Source: Dermatemys mawii
Taxonomy: Eukaryota; Chordata; Testudines; Dermatemydidae
Reading direction: 5' to 3'
DNA length: 64,000 nt
Assembly (NCBI GenBank): GCA_007922305.1
Contig: ML677348.1
Coordinates: forward strand, 23,094,667 to 23,158,666
This document shows positions 46,041 to 58,740 of the stretch, one piece after another. The notes beneath the pieces were generated by a model. It was not told the DNA's origin, did no database searches, and was given only the letters and a program-made list of their open reading frames with translations. How positions within the stretch are numbered: position 1 is the first letter of the stretch; each line of letters opens with the position of its first letter. The position numbers and the translations under genes were made by a program.

Positions 46041-46993
46041 AGCAGAGTTTGACTAGTATGAGGTAAATAAGCTGTGGGCCACACATTGAACAGTGAGGAT
46101 AAACCAAATATCAAATAGCTACTCATTAAATGAGCACCATCCATCCTTTACACAGAAAGGGGAAAAGTGTCCCCTTTTTTCTGTAGGGAAAACATGTCCT
46201 GATGTACTTAGAGTGTGCCATAATCTGTATACCCCCAGGGACTGAATTAAGGTTGCACAGGAAACCTGGATTCTGGCATTTCTTTACTTTGGAGGACTTG
46301 ACTTTGCAACCCTAATAAGGTTTCTTTAGCATAGTTGTTCGTGTGTAATACATAAGCACTAGAGCCAAACAAGAACAGGATTTTCCATTCTGTGAAAAAT
46401 TCTGAGATTTTGAACATTTCTCTTTCTGGAGAGACAAGAAAAAGAAATCTGATAACATTTCACAAGATGGCAACCCACAAATCTTCCAGGAAGCCAGCCA
46501 GCTAGGGAACCAAGCTACTGAAAAGCCTAGAAACTGGGGCTCCCAGGGCTTCTAGGCTCTCAGGTGCCACTCAGTTCACCAAGCAGGCTACTGAGGAGTC
46601 AGGAAGTTCAGGCTCCCCAGCAACTCGCCAGATGGAGTTAGAGGGGTGGATAAGCTGGCAGGAAGGGTTGTGTCAGAAACCTGCCCGATTTTCATTGGAA
46701 TTTTGACATGGCCCTGCAGAACATGTCAATGGTAGTGAATCAGTGTTTTCTGACAGAAACATTCTGATAGAAAATTCCCAAGCAGCTGAAATGAATGTGT
46801 ATATTTAATAACAGTGGTGTAGAGGTTGACGAGGTGCTCACCTTGTCCATGTTCTCACCACGTGAAGATTATGGTTCCTTTATTAGCTGCCTCAGACCAC
46901 ACAGCAAACCCAGTTGCATTTTTTTCTGGTAATTCTTAAAACATATATTGCTTCAAGGCTTCAAAAGAACCTAGGAGTGAGAAGCCACTAGCG

Positions 46994-47331
46994 CAGTGGT
47001 GCCCAAACGTCTCCTCTTGGCCCCCCTGCTTACCAGTAATGGAATGTCTCCATATCCCTGGAGCAGAGTTGTGGCTGGGCCAGGGGCCAGAAATGGGGGC
47101 TGGTGGCTGAGAGTGGGGGCTGAGAACCAGCAGTCGAGTCACAGCTGGAGCTAGGGCAGCAGCTGCAGCTGGAGGATGGGGCCGGAGCGGAGCTGGAGGA
47201 AGAGTGGGGCTGGGTGGCACTCCCTCCCTGCTCCTACCTTCCATGGGGGCTGGCCTGAGCCCCACCATGTCCCCTTGGCTGTTCTTCCATGCCCCACTAG
47301 GGGGACGTGGCCCACAGTTTGGGGACCACTG
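46994..47331. mobile_element. hAT MITE with CAGTGGT ends
   Basis: The left end CAGTGGTGCCCAAAC and right end GTTTGGGGACCACTG are inverse with one mismatch. The flanks CACTAGCG (46986-46993) and CACTAAAG (47332-47339) match at 6 of 8 positions, fitting an aged hAT duplication. The interior is GC-rich, which creates the minus-strand frame at 46936-47334, a compositional artefact. Confidence 0.75.
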
Positions 47332-48998
47332 CACTAAAGCAACCTACCTATGCTTTGGATTGAAGTCACAAATATGAAAAGGTGATTTATTAAAATTTAC
47401 TTCTATCTAGCTGTGGTGACCCAGCAATGCCACTGGAGGTTGAAAAGTCTGGCAGTGTTCATAGGAGAACTTTATGTAGACTGTCTAGCCCAGGAACCAG
47501 TGGGACTGAAACCATTTTTGATATTTGCTTCCACTTGATATGCAAACTTTGTCAAGAAGTTTAGATATGTGTCATGGCCCAATTTGTATAAATGTGTAAG
47601 CTAATTAGCATGTTATAAATGGGATGTTTCATTTCATAAATGATGATTATTTGTTTGGTTTCATGTGGCTATACATTGTCTGGAATGCGATGCCCTGGAA
47701 AATGAGCACAATTAATTGGAAAATGGTGTGTGTGTGTAATGGCAGTGTTAGAGACCGTTAAAACGTTGAATTAATCCATCCAGCTGGTAGTCATCCACAT
47801 CAGGAATTCTGTATCAATCCCTACTCAGGCCTTGATGCTTCAGACATTTCCACACAGCTCTAAAAGCAGGCTTCACATAGCACTGAAGAAGAAACTTTGA
47901 TGCTTAATACTGCTAACTACATGATATAAAATTTGTGCACTAAAATGGCCTGCTAAACACCCACAGCATCAGCTGAAGTCAGAGAGGTATGGGTACTAAG
48001 CACCTGGGTAAATTAAACCTTAAATATTTACTGTGTATAACACAATGTAACTGAAGTTTCTTGCTACTAATGCAATTGTTCACTTACACATCTTTTTAAA
48101 AAATAATCAAAGTACCATGTTTGCACAGCAAGTACATTTTCCTTGCTTGATTACTAAAGGGAGAGATACTAAACCAGTTTGTAATCTCTTGATTGCATTT
48201 TCTTGCTCTTTAGCAGGGTCTAGTACTTTTCCTCTCTATACAGAAAAACATAGTTTCAGAATTAATTGAATCTAGTGACCAGTTCTTGGCAAGTCCCAGT
48301 GTCTGTTCATGACTTACAGCTGGATAGGATGAGGGGAGCTAGGCCCTTAAAGTCTCTACATTTCAGAAATTGCGTAAAAATCTCCGCGTAAAAATCTTTT
48401 GGTCATTGTTTTGTGTTTTGACAGATCACATCAGCAGTTTTCTTGGCTGATATATTGATTGTAGGGCATCCATCTTGCTGAGCTAATAGCATATCACCAC
48501 TATGGCATGAGAAGAAAATAAATGTTTAGTCTTCTGGGCAACTAAGTGCAAATGCTTTCCAGAATATTGTTTTGCATTGAATGAAATGGCTTTGGGCCAG
48601 TGACTAATTAGAGTAAAGGGCTGTGCTTGTGAATTATGCATGCACTGTAATGTTTACTCTAGTATTGTTAAAACCACAGCATATACTTTTACAAATAAGG
48701 TGGTTGTTCAGATGGATGTGACAGTCCTTCTGTGGATGATATTCTCTACTAAGTGTTTGCGCTTTAGTGTAACAAATAGCTTAATCGCACATTTACAAAT
48801 GCATTCTTTGTGTAGTACTGCTGTGGAAGGAAATGTAGATAGAAATAATTTAAGTCTTGTTCAACTTAGACACAACAGACTTAGTAACAATAATAAATAT
48901 AGAAATAACCTGGAAAATGTTGCTTGCAGTGAGGATTTACAATATTTAAGTTTGCTCCGATTTTGATGGTTCTAATCACACTATTTTCATCTACGCAG
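47332..48998 (+). other. ENOX1 intron, nothing recognised
   Basis: AT-rich intron up to the acceptor CTACGCAG at 48991-48998. The open frame at 48640-48966 has no domain and stops 32 bp before the real exon. Confidence 0.5.
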
Positions 48999-49106
48999 CA
49001 ATTGCTGAGTATACAGGAAGAACTAAGTAACAAAAAATCTGAGCTGGAGCAAGCAAAAGAAGAACAAACACATACACAAGCCAGGCTTAAAGTTCTTCAG
49101 GAGCAG
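48999..49106 (+). CDS. ENOX1: ENOX1 internal exon (coiled coil, second part)
   Basis: A 108-bp (36-codon, phase 0-0) exon lies between CTACGCAG and a strong donor GTGAGT at 49107. It encodes QLLSIQEELSNKKSELEQAK and EEQTHTQARLKVLQEQ, a continuous heptad-rich coiled coil that follows directly from the MQQ end of the 33043-33227 exon. The sequence IQEELxNKKSELEQAKEEQ is diagnostic of ENOX1 (ENOX2 differs here). The exon has a good polypyrimidine tract and no internal stop. It is the clearest evidence for ENOX1 over its paralogue. Confidence 0.95.
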
Positions 49107-51497
49107 GTGAGTGCTTACATTGAACATAATCCTTATGTAGGACTACACCAGGGGGCCTGACCCTGTACTTTTGAAATCAGTGGAAGTTTGCCCATTGACT
49201 TCATTGCGAGCTGAACGTGATCTTTTGTAACCTGTGTGTGATCTAATGAACATATACAAAGGTTAGTTAAAGTTAATTGATAATATAGTTTGCAGAAACA
49301 TTGACAAAGTGAAATTGAACTCTGTCAGTTTTGCAATATCAGATATTAAATCTCACATCTTGTATAACATTTTCAGTTATGTTCCTCCACACAGATACCA
49401 ACGATGTGTGAATGTTTTCTATCTGAAGACAAATGAATTTTGGGAGAGTTCAATATACCAGCAAAGCAAACGTATTTCAAAAAAAGCCAGCCATTTCTTT
49501 TAAGACTAGTAGTGGGGAAAATGAGTTTAGCATCTCCTGTATTATTCATTCAGACACATGTATACAAAGGACTGAATCACGATGACATAAAAAAAAAATC
49601 CCCGGTGCATCAGTGCACTTATCTAACTGTGGTGAGAAGCAAACCTTTTATATACTCTGCAAATCTGATTGTTTCATTTTTGCTTTCATTGATACTGAAG
49701 TGCTGTATGACATTGATAAGTGTATTTGAAAAGATTGTCTAATACGCAGGGCAAGATGGATCGTTTCACAGCAAAAGAAAATCTGTGCCTGTATGTGTAG
49801 TACTGGAGATGAAATACTGTGTTGTCCACACACACAGAGTATACAAATAAATGATGGGTGTTGACAATTTGATTGTGGAGACAGTAGTCACAAATCCATA
49901 GTTCTTACCTGAAGTAGATAGTGGACTGGTTTTTTGATTGATTAATGTAATCTAGAAAAAAAAATTCAAAAGTGTACGATGTAAATTGTTTAGACAGCAA
50001 GGGATCAAAGAGACTATAGTTTTCACAATTTTAAAAAACCTTCTGAATTTCTGAATGTTTATATATTTTTATAGGTATGCACATTGGACATGTGTCGTCA
50101 GGTGCATTTGGCACAAATATATTTGCAATCTGACAATCCAGATTCTGCAAAATTAAGTTTTCACTTAAAAAAAATATTTCTAGTGCTTATGGTTGCAAAA
50201 ATAACTTTCTAAATGTGAACTGTTGTAACGCCATCTTAGACAAAAGGAAGGAAGAATGGATTTGATTACAACTTTTTGGCAGAATTTTGATCCAGCGGGG
50301 CTTTGATTGTACTCTGAAAGATTCTGTATATGTCTACACATGTATTACCTGTAGTATGTGAATGATCCTGTAGAACAAATGCCCTCCCCCTCACCCACCA
50401 AAAAAAACCCATGGACAGAAGGCTAATGTAACCCTTCTGCTTTCCTTTCAGGTTCATGAAGGGTAGCGCCTTGGCAATTGCTGGCTCTAGTGCAGTGTGA
50501 GGTGTCAGCATGCTCTTTGCTGGTAGCCACACTTGTCACTGAACAGCGATAGCACCTGCCTTTGGGGTAGGGCAGCTCTTGTTTTTTTAATATTGTAAGT
50601 TTTTCCAAGGTTTCTGTTACTGTTTTATATCATTTAGGGTATAAGATAAGAATTTAATTTAAACTTAAACAAAAAAAATCCCAATATTGGAAAAAAAGGA
50701 TGTTACCCTTTGTGTGTCTGCACGTAGGCATTTTTTCCTGAACATTTTCTATGTCACTTCCCCCAGTGCAATGGTGCAAGTTCTAGTGTCGACAAGGTGC
50801 CAGTGGCCAGCAGCATTTTATCCTCTGTGCTGTCTAACTCTGCTCAGAACAGATGGCACAGAGGTGAAAATGGCCACAACTGCCAATGCTGTGGCTATAG
50901 TAGAGTTGGCATCTATGAAACTTACCAGTGGTGGTCCTGAGGTGGTAAGTTTTTGGGGGGAAAAGTCTAGTATACATGTTTACCTAGAGACAGATTCAAG
51001 AGTGTGGTTCAGTGGTGAATCTGAAGTCATCAGCACAATACATGCTGCGCATCACACAGGTAATAAATAGCCAGTGATTGTAGGGTGGCTGCACTTGGTG
51101 AACCTGAAGAAGGAGGGGGGTAAAGGTAAGTAAACCTTTAAAATTAGCTAACCTCCCTTGCCCTTTTTATTTTGAGCAATGAGCAGGTTATCTTAAACAA
51201 CACGCTGAGCTCCCTTTCAGACAAGAGCCTGTTCTTCTGACCTCTTACTCGTGTGAGGGAGTCCAGCAGTACTCAACAGGACTGCTCAAGTAAGAATGGC
51301 TTGTGTCATTAAGAGTGTGCAGAATCAGGATTGAAATCACTAACTTTGGAGTTACCACAGAATATAATTTAATATAAACTTCATAACGTTAGGGCTTCGT
51401 GGAAGTGATTTTCTTGATCTCCAAGAGGAATCAACTGTTCACACTGTCACCTCCTAGAAACCATTTGTGCAATGTTGTGGTTTTACAGAGTTGCTTG
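49107..51497 (+). other. ENOX1 intron, nothing recognised
   Basis: AT-rich intron. The frames at 49309-49742 and 50687-51070 carry no domain signature. Confidence 0.45.
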
Positions 51498-52083
51498 CAG
51501 GGCCACCCTTATGGATGGGTGATGTGGGCAAATGCTCAGTGTGCCATGGTCAGGGGAACACTGTGGTCAAGAGGCAAGGAGCAGGGTGGGCCCGGGATCC
51601 AAGGCTGCAGAAGGGAGCTCAGGGCAATGTGGGGGAAGGAGGCAGCCTGGGCTGGGGGTGATGGGGAGTGGGGAGCCCAAGGAGGCAGTGGAGACCAGGG
51701 GGAATGGGTTGGTAGCCCAGGGAGGCAGTGGGTGACAGGGGTGATGCTGGGATAGATGGGGAGGTAGTGGGGACCTGGGGCGGCGGGAGGATGGATGGGG
51801 AGACAGCGGGAGTCAGGGGGGGATGGATGAGAAGTCAGAGGGGGCCAAGGTCAATGTGGGGAATGAGTGGGCTCTGGGGTAAGCAGCAGGGGTCAGGAGT
51901 GATGAGGATGTTGGCTGGGGAGTCCCCGGAGGCAGCAGAGGCCAGGGAGAGTGGGTGCGTGGGGAGTCCAGAGAAGCAGCAGGGGCCAGGGGAAATGTGG
52001 AGGATGGATCGGGAGGCAGCAGGGGCTAGGGGTTCCAAAATACAAGTTCACCCAAAAGTTCATTTTTCCTAAGGCTGGCCCTG
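51498..52083. mobile_element. hAT-like non-autonomous element, G-rich interior
   Basis: It begins CAGGGCCACC and ends AAGGCTGGCCCTG (inverse CAGGGCCAGC), flanked by GTTGCTTG (51490-51497) and GATGCTTG (52084-52091), 7 of 8 matching. The interior (51590-52030) is a degenerate G-rich tandem array of units like GGGGAGGCAGTGG. This produces the frames on both strands at 51399-52154, none of them real. Confidence 0.75.
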
Positions 52084-53189
52084 GATGCTTGTTGTTTCAT
52101 GGAAGTGGTGCCACATTCATATGGAATAGATTGGACTGCTCTAACTATAAATAGTAGCTGTTCTGAATCAAACATACAGGTGTCCATTTTTACCAGAAGT
52201 TTAGGGTTGTTCTCACACAGTAAAGCATTTGTGTTATGCAGAAAAGATAACTCTTATAACAGCTACTACTTCCTTAGTAAAAACAGGTTGAAACAAAGGC
52301 ATACAGCAGAAAGAGCTGTTTACTCCCCCACTATTTTGAATAGGTTAGAATAAAGGCCTACATTTTAAAAAATATATACCCACCTAAGCACAAATGCACT
52401 TAGGTCTGCATGCTTACCTTAAATTCCCAGTTCATGCAAGCACATGAAGGTTGCAGTGGTGCATACCTGTCTGTGTGGGTTCGTCCATAGATTGGATGTG
52501 CAGATATCTTCGAAAATGTGGCCCAAAAATGTCATTAGGTTTCTTAAAATCTTCTGATAGGGACTATTTTATAATCTCCCATGAAGTAATCCTGAATTTC
52601 CATTGAAACTCTCATTTACTTTAAGAAAAAAAAAGTTTTGCTTCAGATCATCTATAGTGAAACTGGCAGTGTCTTTCCAGTTCTTCCTCCCGATAATTGA
52701 GTTCCACATCTCTTCCTCCTCCATCATACTCAGGAGCTGTGTCAGTTATCTGTATACTTCCTCAAGAAGGCAATAACAGGAGCACTCTGACATTTTAAAC
52801 AGCTCAGAATATATCATTCAAAGGTAATCATAAGCCAACACTGTTTAGCTAGTGGCAACTTGCAAACACTGCAGAGTTTAAATTAATAGCAACAAGAATG
52901 GGAAATGAAATCATTTATTCTTGAGAGCCAATTTTGTACACTTTTTATGCCTTGAAACTGTTTTCTAATTTTATTATTTAAAAAATAATGATCCAGTCTT
53001 ATTATTTTCCTTACTCATCCCTGCCTAAACTTATCAAGCCTTAAATATGTTGGTTTCAAAATGGCTTGAGCAAAAACTCATTAGAATTATATGCTCCATC
53101 TGTTTTTCTCATTGGGAGCTTTATAAAATGCTACTTCAAATAAATCAAAGATAACTGTGTGAAATACTCAAGTAATGTACTTTGTGTGG

Positions 53190-53262
53190 TTTTGGGTTTT
53201 TTCAATTTTGTTTTGTTTTTGTTGGGTTTTTTTTATTTTGTTTTGTTTGTTTCTTTGTTTAA
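53190..53262 (+). repeat. T/TTTTG-rich low-complexity tract at splice acceptor
   Basis: TTTTGTTTTGTTTTTGTTGG and related T/G runs extend to within ten bases of the 53272 exon and form its polypyrimidine tract. Confidence 0.8.
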
Positions 53263-53271
53263 ACCTTGCAG

Positions 53272-53328
53272 TTAAAAAGTGCCAAGGAATTAGCTGAGAT
53301 CAACGGCCATGACGAATCTCAGGCAAAT
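53272..53328 (+). CDS. ENOX1: ENOX1 short internal exon (end of coiled coil)
   Basis: After the acceptor AACCTTGCAG the frame reads LKSAKELAEINGHDESQAN, continuing directly from LQEQ of the previous exon. It corresponds to the LKGTKELVETNGH region known from ENOX1. Two overlapping donors four bases apart are possible: GTAGGT at 53329 (exon 57 bp, phase 0) and GTACAG at 53333 (exon 61 bp, adding V plus one base). I favour the first because it keeps phase 0 like the preceding junctions, but the next exon lies outside the window. The short length and T/G-rich acceptor tract make this a candidate for regulated inclusion. Confidence 0.85.
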
Positions 53329-53332
53329 GTAG

Positions 53333-54754
53333 GTACAGCTCTATTTACATTTTATTATTGAAGGTTATAGAATAGTTTACTGGTTTAAGGGCTCTGGTTT
53401 AAAATGCCTACTTTTCCTGCAGCTACAAGTTCAAATCCCAGCAAGTTTCATTTCAAGGTAGTTAAACTGAGTTCCATACAATTTACTTTCTGGGGTTATT
53501 TGGATGAAATGTTAACAGCCAAGGTTCTGCCTGCTTTCTATGGATGTTAATGGTACCATGGCAATTTTTGTAAGAATATATTGCCTCAGTATCCTGGTGC
53601 CCAGTGCTCTTCCCTTCTCTGTCCCTCTGCACCACCCCCTACTTTCCTCACCAGCTCTAGTCTCCCCACAGGCATCCAATCCCAGACTTTTTCCTGAATT
53701 AGTCCCAGACTCCCCACCCCAACTACCAGTCCCAATCCCTTTTTCCAACTAGTCCCACCCCCCAGTCACAATTTCTCTCTTCCCATGCCCCCCTACAGTC
53801 CCAGTCTCACCAGGTTCCATGCCCCCCATTCCACCAGACTTTTGCTCCCTGCCATTCTGTCAGGTCATATTTTATAAAATCTAAGACCAATAGAAATGCT
53901 TCCATTATCTCTTTTTTTATTCCGGTGAAAAAAGGTCCTTTGAAAAAGGGTAAGGGGTAAAGTGGGTTAAAGGAGGATCTAATCTCCTGCCTGTAATCCA
54001 AACTTTGCACCATTTTGCTTTTGTGTAAATCTGAAAATGAAATCAATAGACTTGAAAGGGGCGAAACTGAATATCTTTGTCCTAGCCGAGTGAAATGCTC
54101 ACAGCATAAATACTGAAAAATAATTTATCTTTTTGAATCATTTTTGTGCTAATAATCTAAAGTGTTCTCAGTAGCATAGGTAGGAAATCTATTTTGTTTT
54201 TAAATAATAAACCTGACCTGTACCCTGAATTTAGTAAATAACATTTAAATGAAGAAGTGTTTTTCTTCTTTTTTTTAAATGTTCTTTGAAGCTTGTTCTT
54301 TGTGGTCTGATTCTGCAGTGAAGTCAATAGGCGCTCTGAGAATCCAGCACTGCACAAAAACCATTAAGTACTGTTCAAGTGTGCTAACAAAGCAAAAATT
54401 CCTGTCTGCGCATAGCATCTGTGCAACCTGGAAAGATTTGCTTTCGTGTAGAACAACTACATTAGCTTTCTAGCAGTCTTAAAATTGTCACTTCTGTTGC
54501 CCTGAACACTGTTGCCTTCATATGAGGGTGGGTCAAAAAATTATGTTCTGGAATAGTTTTCTGTTGGAAACTGATTTGACAAACTCAAAATGTTCTACAG
54601 GAACAGATATATTTAATTGAAATTCTAAGGGAAATTATCAAAATGTTTCATGTCACCTTACATATAATAGAGTCAAAATGTTATATTAATTATAATATAA
54701 CAAAAGTCCAACTGACAAAGTCAAAATGAAACATTTTAAATAAGGTTTGTTACT
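53333..54754 (+). other. ENOX1 intron, nothing recognised
   Basis: Includes a pyrimidine-rich stretch (53600-53820) that gives chance frames. No gene or repeat boundary. Confidence 0.45.
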
Positions 54755-54868
54755 AGGGTGACCAGATGTTCTGATTTTATAGGGACAGTCTCAATTTTGG
54801 GGCCTTTTTCTTATATAGGCTCCTATTATCCCCCACCCCGTCCTGATTTTTTACACTTGCTGTCCAGG
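54755..54868 (+). repeat. MITE fragment starting AGGGTGACCAGATGTT
   Basis: AGGGTGACCAGATGTTCTGA, GGGACAGTCTCAATTTTGGG and TTACACTTGCTGTCC match a common reptile MITE whose complete copies end in TCTGGTCACCC. The right inverted end is missing here, where the sequence changes to a different repeat. Confidence 0.65.
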
Positions 54869-55425
54869 CACGCTATTTGTCGCCAGGGAAGCCACCTCCC
54901 ATGCACCCCCTTGTGGCCTGGGCTTCCTCTCCAGCACTGTGTCTCAGTTTCTCCTCTTCAGGGCTCCTTAATAAACTCCACACAGACCTTTGTTCCAACA
55001 GTGTCCCTTCTCCTAGGGTCTAACTTACCAACATAAAACTGAAAACAAAACTCTGTCAGGCTTCTCTCTCTCCCATTTCCATTGGATTCTGTTCTCTGCA
55101 GCTCTTCCCAGCTTTAGTAGGCCATTCTTAGCACTACCTGCCTGGAGATTTGATCTACTGCCCTGGACTCTACCCTGTCTTCAGCCCTATGACTCTGGCT
55201 TCCAGGCTTAAACCCTTCCCCGTGGTCAAGGATGGTCTCTTGCAGGAGCCTCCTGCTCTCTGCAATCTCTGCCACAGCTTCCTCTCTCTGTTTCCTGTTC
55301 CCCTCCGGCTCTTTATCAGGACCAGCTGCCCACTATCTGGCCCTAACCAGAGGCTGCTAATGAGAGACAGATGGGCTGGACCTGTTCCTTCTTAAAGGGC
55401 CCAAGCCACCCAGTTGACAAGGTCA
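54869..55425 (-). repeat. LTR-like fragment, antisense
   Basis: C-rich stretch starting AGGCACGCTATTTGTCGCCA and ending near GGCCCAAGCCACCCAGTTGA. In the minus orientation it has a TTTAAGAAGG (TATA-like) box near 55391-55400 followed by GGAACAGGTCC. It resembles known reptile LTR/repeat sequence. Ends and duplication not resolved, and the frames at 54758-55395 are chance. Confidence 0.35.
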
Positions 55426-58199
55426 TTTCAGAATTTTTCTTTTGAAGTAAATTTTGACTTTGTGTTCTGATTTGGGATGAAAGGATGTTTCAAAATATCA
55501 GCATTCCCCTCAGAAGGGAAATTCCATTTTCCAGCCAGCTCTGCCTCTCTCCCTCTGCTTGATGCCTATGTATACCTGACAGTGATGGGCATCGATGAGT
55601 AAAGAGGTGCATTGTGAATATTTACATCCCAAAGGTCTCCCCCTAGTTGTATCTATACAAACACAAAGGTCCTCCTCTTAGCAGAGCCAGTCCCAGGATC
55701 CAGCCCCTAAGGAAAGTCGTCACTGCCATTTCTAAGATAATGGTGGAGAAAGAACATAGACAACTGCACTTGTCAATCCACAAATTTAGTCATGGGTTGG
55801 AAAATTGTCCCACCTTAACATAAGAGAAAGATTCAGGAACACAATGTAAATGGCAATAGAGAAATTTATTTTGATACCTAATAGTGAAAGAGTGAGAATT
55901 TATTTGCTGCAGAAATGAACATGGTTGATAGACAGGAATTAAAGAATACAAAATTATTAGGTTTCTGATTTTAGGTTTTAACCAATAAACATCGAGAAAA
56001 CAGCCCCGACACAAATAAAAATTAAATCACTGGTTGTTCAGTAAACACCAGAAAAACCCTGGAAATGATTTTTTGTACATAAGAGCTTGTCTACATGGAG
56101 CAGTAATGTCAACTCTGAGGGTGTGATTTCTAAAGCACACTAAAGTGTTATACATTAATTGCTCTGGGTAGATCCTGCTCAAGCACACTAATCATTCCCT
56201 AGTGCGCTTTAACATAGTACTATTTGAAACAGAGAGATTACTTATTAGCATATTTACAACAAATATAGATAATAGACACAGAGGAAAGTCCTCCCAAAAA
56301 ACAATTTTTAACATCTATGTAGAACTCAAAAATTGCTAAAAATAAACCCTCAACAATGAAATTAATAAAATCCCCAAACCAGAAGTCATAAAAATGATTA
56401 ATGTTGTTTACACTGTATATTTAATACAAATGTGCTTCTCCTTGCAAAGTGCATCCAAAGCTAATTACCAATAGAGTTTGTGGTTCTTGCCCTTGGCCAG
56501 TATCTAAATCTGGACTAATCAAAGAGGAAAAGATATAGTGGCTCCTACATGGTTATTAGTGGACTGTGATGTGTATAATAGGATTAGTACATATTTGATA
56601 CAGTTGACAAGTTGAATTTAGAAATGAAATACCCTGACATTCCGGACCAGATTGGAAGGTATTGGCAAGGAAACATGAAAATGTCTACCTGTGTTCCAAA
56701 TACTATATATACACCTTTCACCCTACAACACATTTCGGGCTACTTGTACCTTGTACTGTAGTGGTAAAAACCACATTTTTGAAAAGGACAGTGGCAAATT
56801 TCATTAAGATTGCTGCAAGTATATTGCAGTGTTGTACTCCAAGAACATCCTGTCTGTATTACTATTATAGTTTTTAACAATAATTTTCCTGTGTCCTTGG
56901 GAACCTTTTCCATAGTGGCATTGGCCATGATTTCATAGGTATTTTACATTATCTTACTGTTTCTTGAAATAAAAAAATAGAACATTTTTGGTAGCCAAAG
57001 ACAACATGTATTGCATATACATGGCCATATTCTGGGGTGGTCTGCACACTTATTGGTTGTTGGAACATACTAACAGTTGTGAAATGGAAACACACCGCTG
57101 ATTAAATGTGCCCACCCCCTGACAGGCACAAAATTGGAAGATCTTAGGGAGAGGGGTGTCTGATTTTTGGCAGGGGCATTCCACTCAGTTACCTAAAATG
57201 CTGGGGCAAAGGGCAATATTAGACCCATTGCTACTGTAACTCACAAACAAAGCTAAAAAGAAAGAACAGATTTTTGTGCACATCACTTGCATCAATTATC
57301 CCAGGGCAGTGCAAGAATAACTCATGTGCAGGACTCTGCAGACAGTGATGAGGCCATTTCACGAATGGCTTGTCAGGCACATGTGGTAATATTTATTACA
57401 TCTGGTCACATTTCACATGATTTGAAGTGGTTTTTAATCCATTGAATGTATCATTCTTGCTTGTGGTGCATTCTGAAGCAGGAAAGCCCTGACATAAGGT
57501 GCATGTTGTGCCTGGAGCAAAACTCCTGGCCCTGAGGGAGACCTGAGCTTAATAGTAACTTCAGCACTCTCATAATCTGGGCCGACAGAAGTGTTCTGGC
57601 ATAAAACTCATTTCTGGGAGCTTAGGTGTGCTTGTCCATTGTTCTTAACGCTGCTCAATGCATAGAGCAACTTGTTAATTTCCCCATCGTCATTGGACAC
57701 AGTGATATATAATTCAGATCATCATCTTAATTGAAGATAAAACCCTAAATCAATGTACAATTATAATTTCAGATTTCATCCTTTGTCCAACATGTTCCTG
57801 GTCTCCCATGACTAGACATCTTGAAAAAAGCACTTCTTTTTTCTGAAGTGGGGTGGAATGGTTACTAAATGGTTTATGAAGAGAAACCACAAAACACATG
57901 CTGTGTGATTCAAAACATCAATGTACAGTATTTATTCCTCAATTGTTTCTGGCTTGCTGTAGAGTCTCTTGCTGTGTGAAATGTGCTCTGTGTTTTGATC
58001 GTCGTCATCTTAAGATACCAGATGTCAATGCAATGACACAGTCTTCCTGGGACAGTCCATTAAATGACATCAGGAGGCTGGGGCATCAACCCTATTTCAG
58101 ACAACCACTGCAAGACTGGCGATAGTTAAAAAATATTTGAATGTCCACGATGTACTTAAGGAATGAAATCCCAGCCGCACTGAAGTCAATGACAAAAGT
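55426..58199 (+). other. intron with one short MITE-like stretch
   Basis: At about 56088-56225 AGAGCTTGTCTACATGGAGC is followed by an internal inverted arrangement (CTAAAGCACACTAAAGTG / CCTAGTGCGCTTTAAC), a TGTCTACA-class MITE piece. The rest is unassigned AT-rich intron. Confidence 0.4.
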
Positions 58200-58740
58200 C
58201 CCTGTGGTGGGGTGTAATACCCCTTTAAGGGACAGTCTGGCACTTACAGCCAAGCAACCTGAGCTCAGTCAAAGAGTGTCCTACCCCACCCTGGGGCTGG
58301 GCTATATAAGCGGGAAAAAGAAGCTGAGCGAAAGAGAAGGAACTAGAAGCCACACTTGTGGCTATGGGTTGCAGGACCCTCAGGCTCCAGGGCATTAGCC
58401 TGATCTGCTTCGAAAAGTCTCTGTTTTCTGGCTATAAATTTGGTTGTTCTGATTCAAGGCACTTGAACTTGGTTAAGCTGCTCCTCCCCTCACTTGACAC
58501 CTTTGGGAAATGGGGAGAGCCTGCCTGCTTCCTAGAGCAGTAAGAGAACTGGAAACTCTGCTGGCCAAGGTTGGTTTGGAGGCCTTGTAAAAGAGGACTT
58601 TGGGTGGTTTGGGTTAGCTTGATTTTGGCCTCCCATTCTATAACCCTGTATGCTTCCAATGGCCTCAGATGGACAAGGATTTCACCCAAGGGCTCTGTTA
58701 TGTGTTACTGCTTTCTAAACAAAGTTTAAATAGTGTGCTA
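58200..58740 (+). repeat. LTR-like fragment with TATATAAG box
   Basis: It begins TGTGGTGGGGTGTAATACCC and has GGGCTATATAAGCGGG with TATATAAG at 58303-58310, followed by AAGAAGCTGAGCGAAAG. This is a well-formed promoter layout in an otherwise non-genic intron. No coding sequence or partner LTR was found, and the right end is arbitrary. Confidence 0.4.

Noticed and set aside
46936..47334. 132-codon minus-strand proline-rich frame
   Set aside because: It coincides almost exactly with a hAT MITE (46994-47331) with inverted ends. It is a compositional frame.
48640..48966. 108-codon plus frame just upstream of an ENOX1 exon
   Set aside because: It ends in a stop before the acceptor and has no known domain. 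The true exon starts at 48999 in a different context.
1336..53332. Assignment of the exons to ENOX2 instead of ENOX1
   Set aside because: Shared blocks fit both, but IQEELSNKKSELEQAKEEQ, LFRTEE..LTKDQQLQFLQQ and the SDDDSDDNPSKK linker fit ENOX1. ENOX2 as I remember it has a different linker and a KKKEAELEKLKDDK-type coil.
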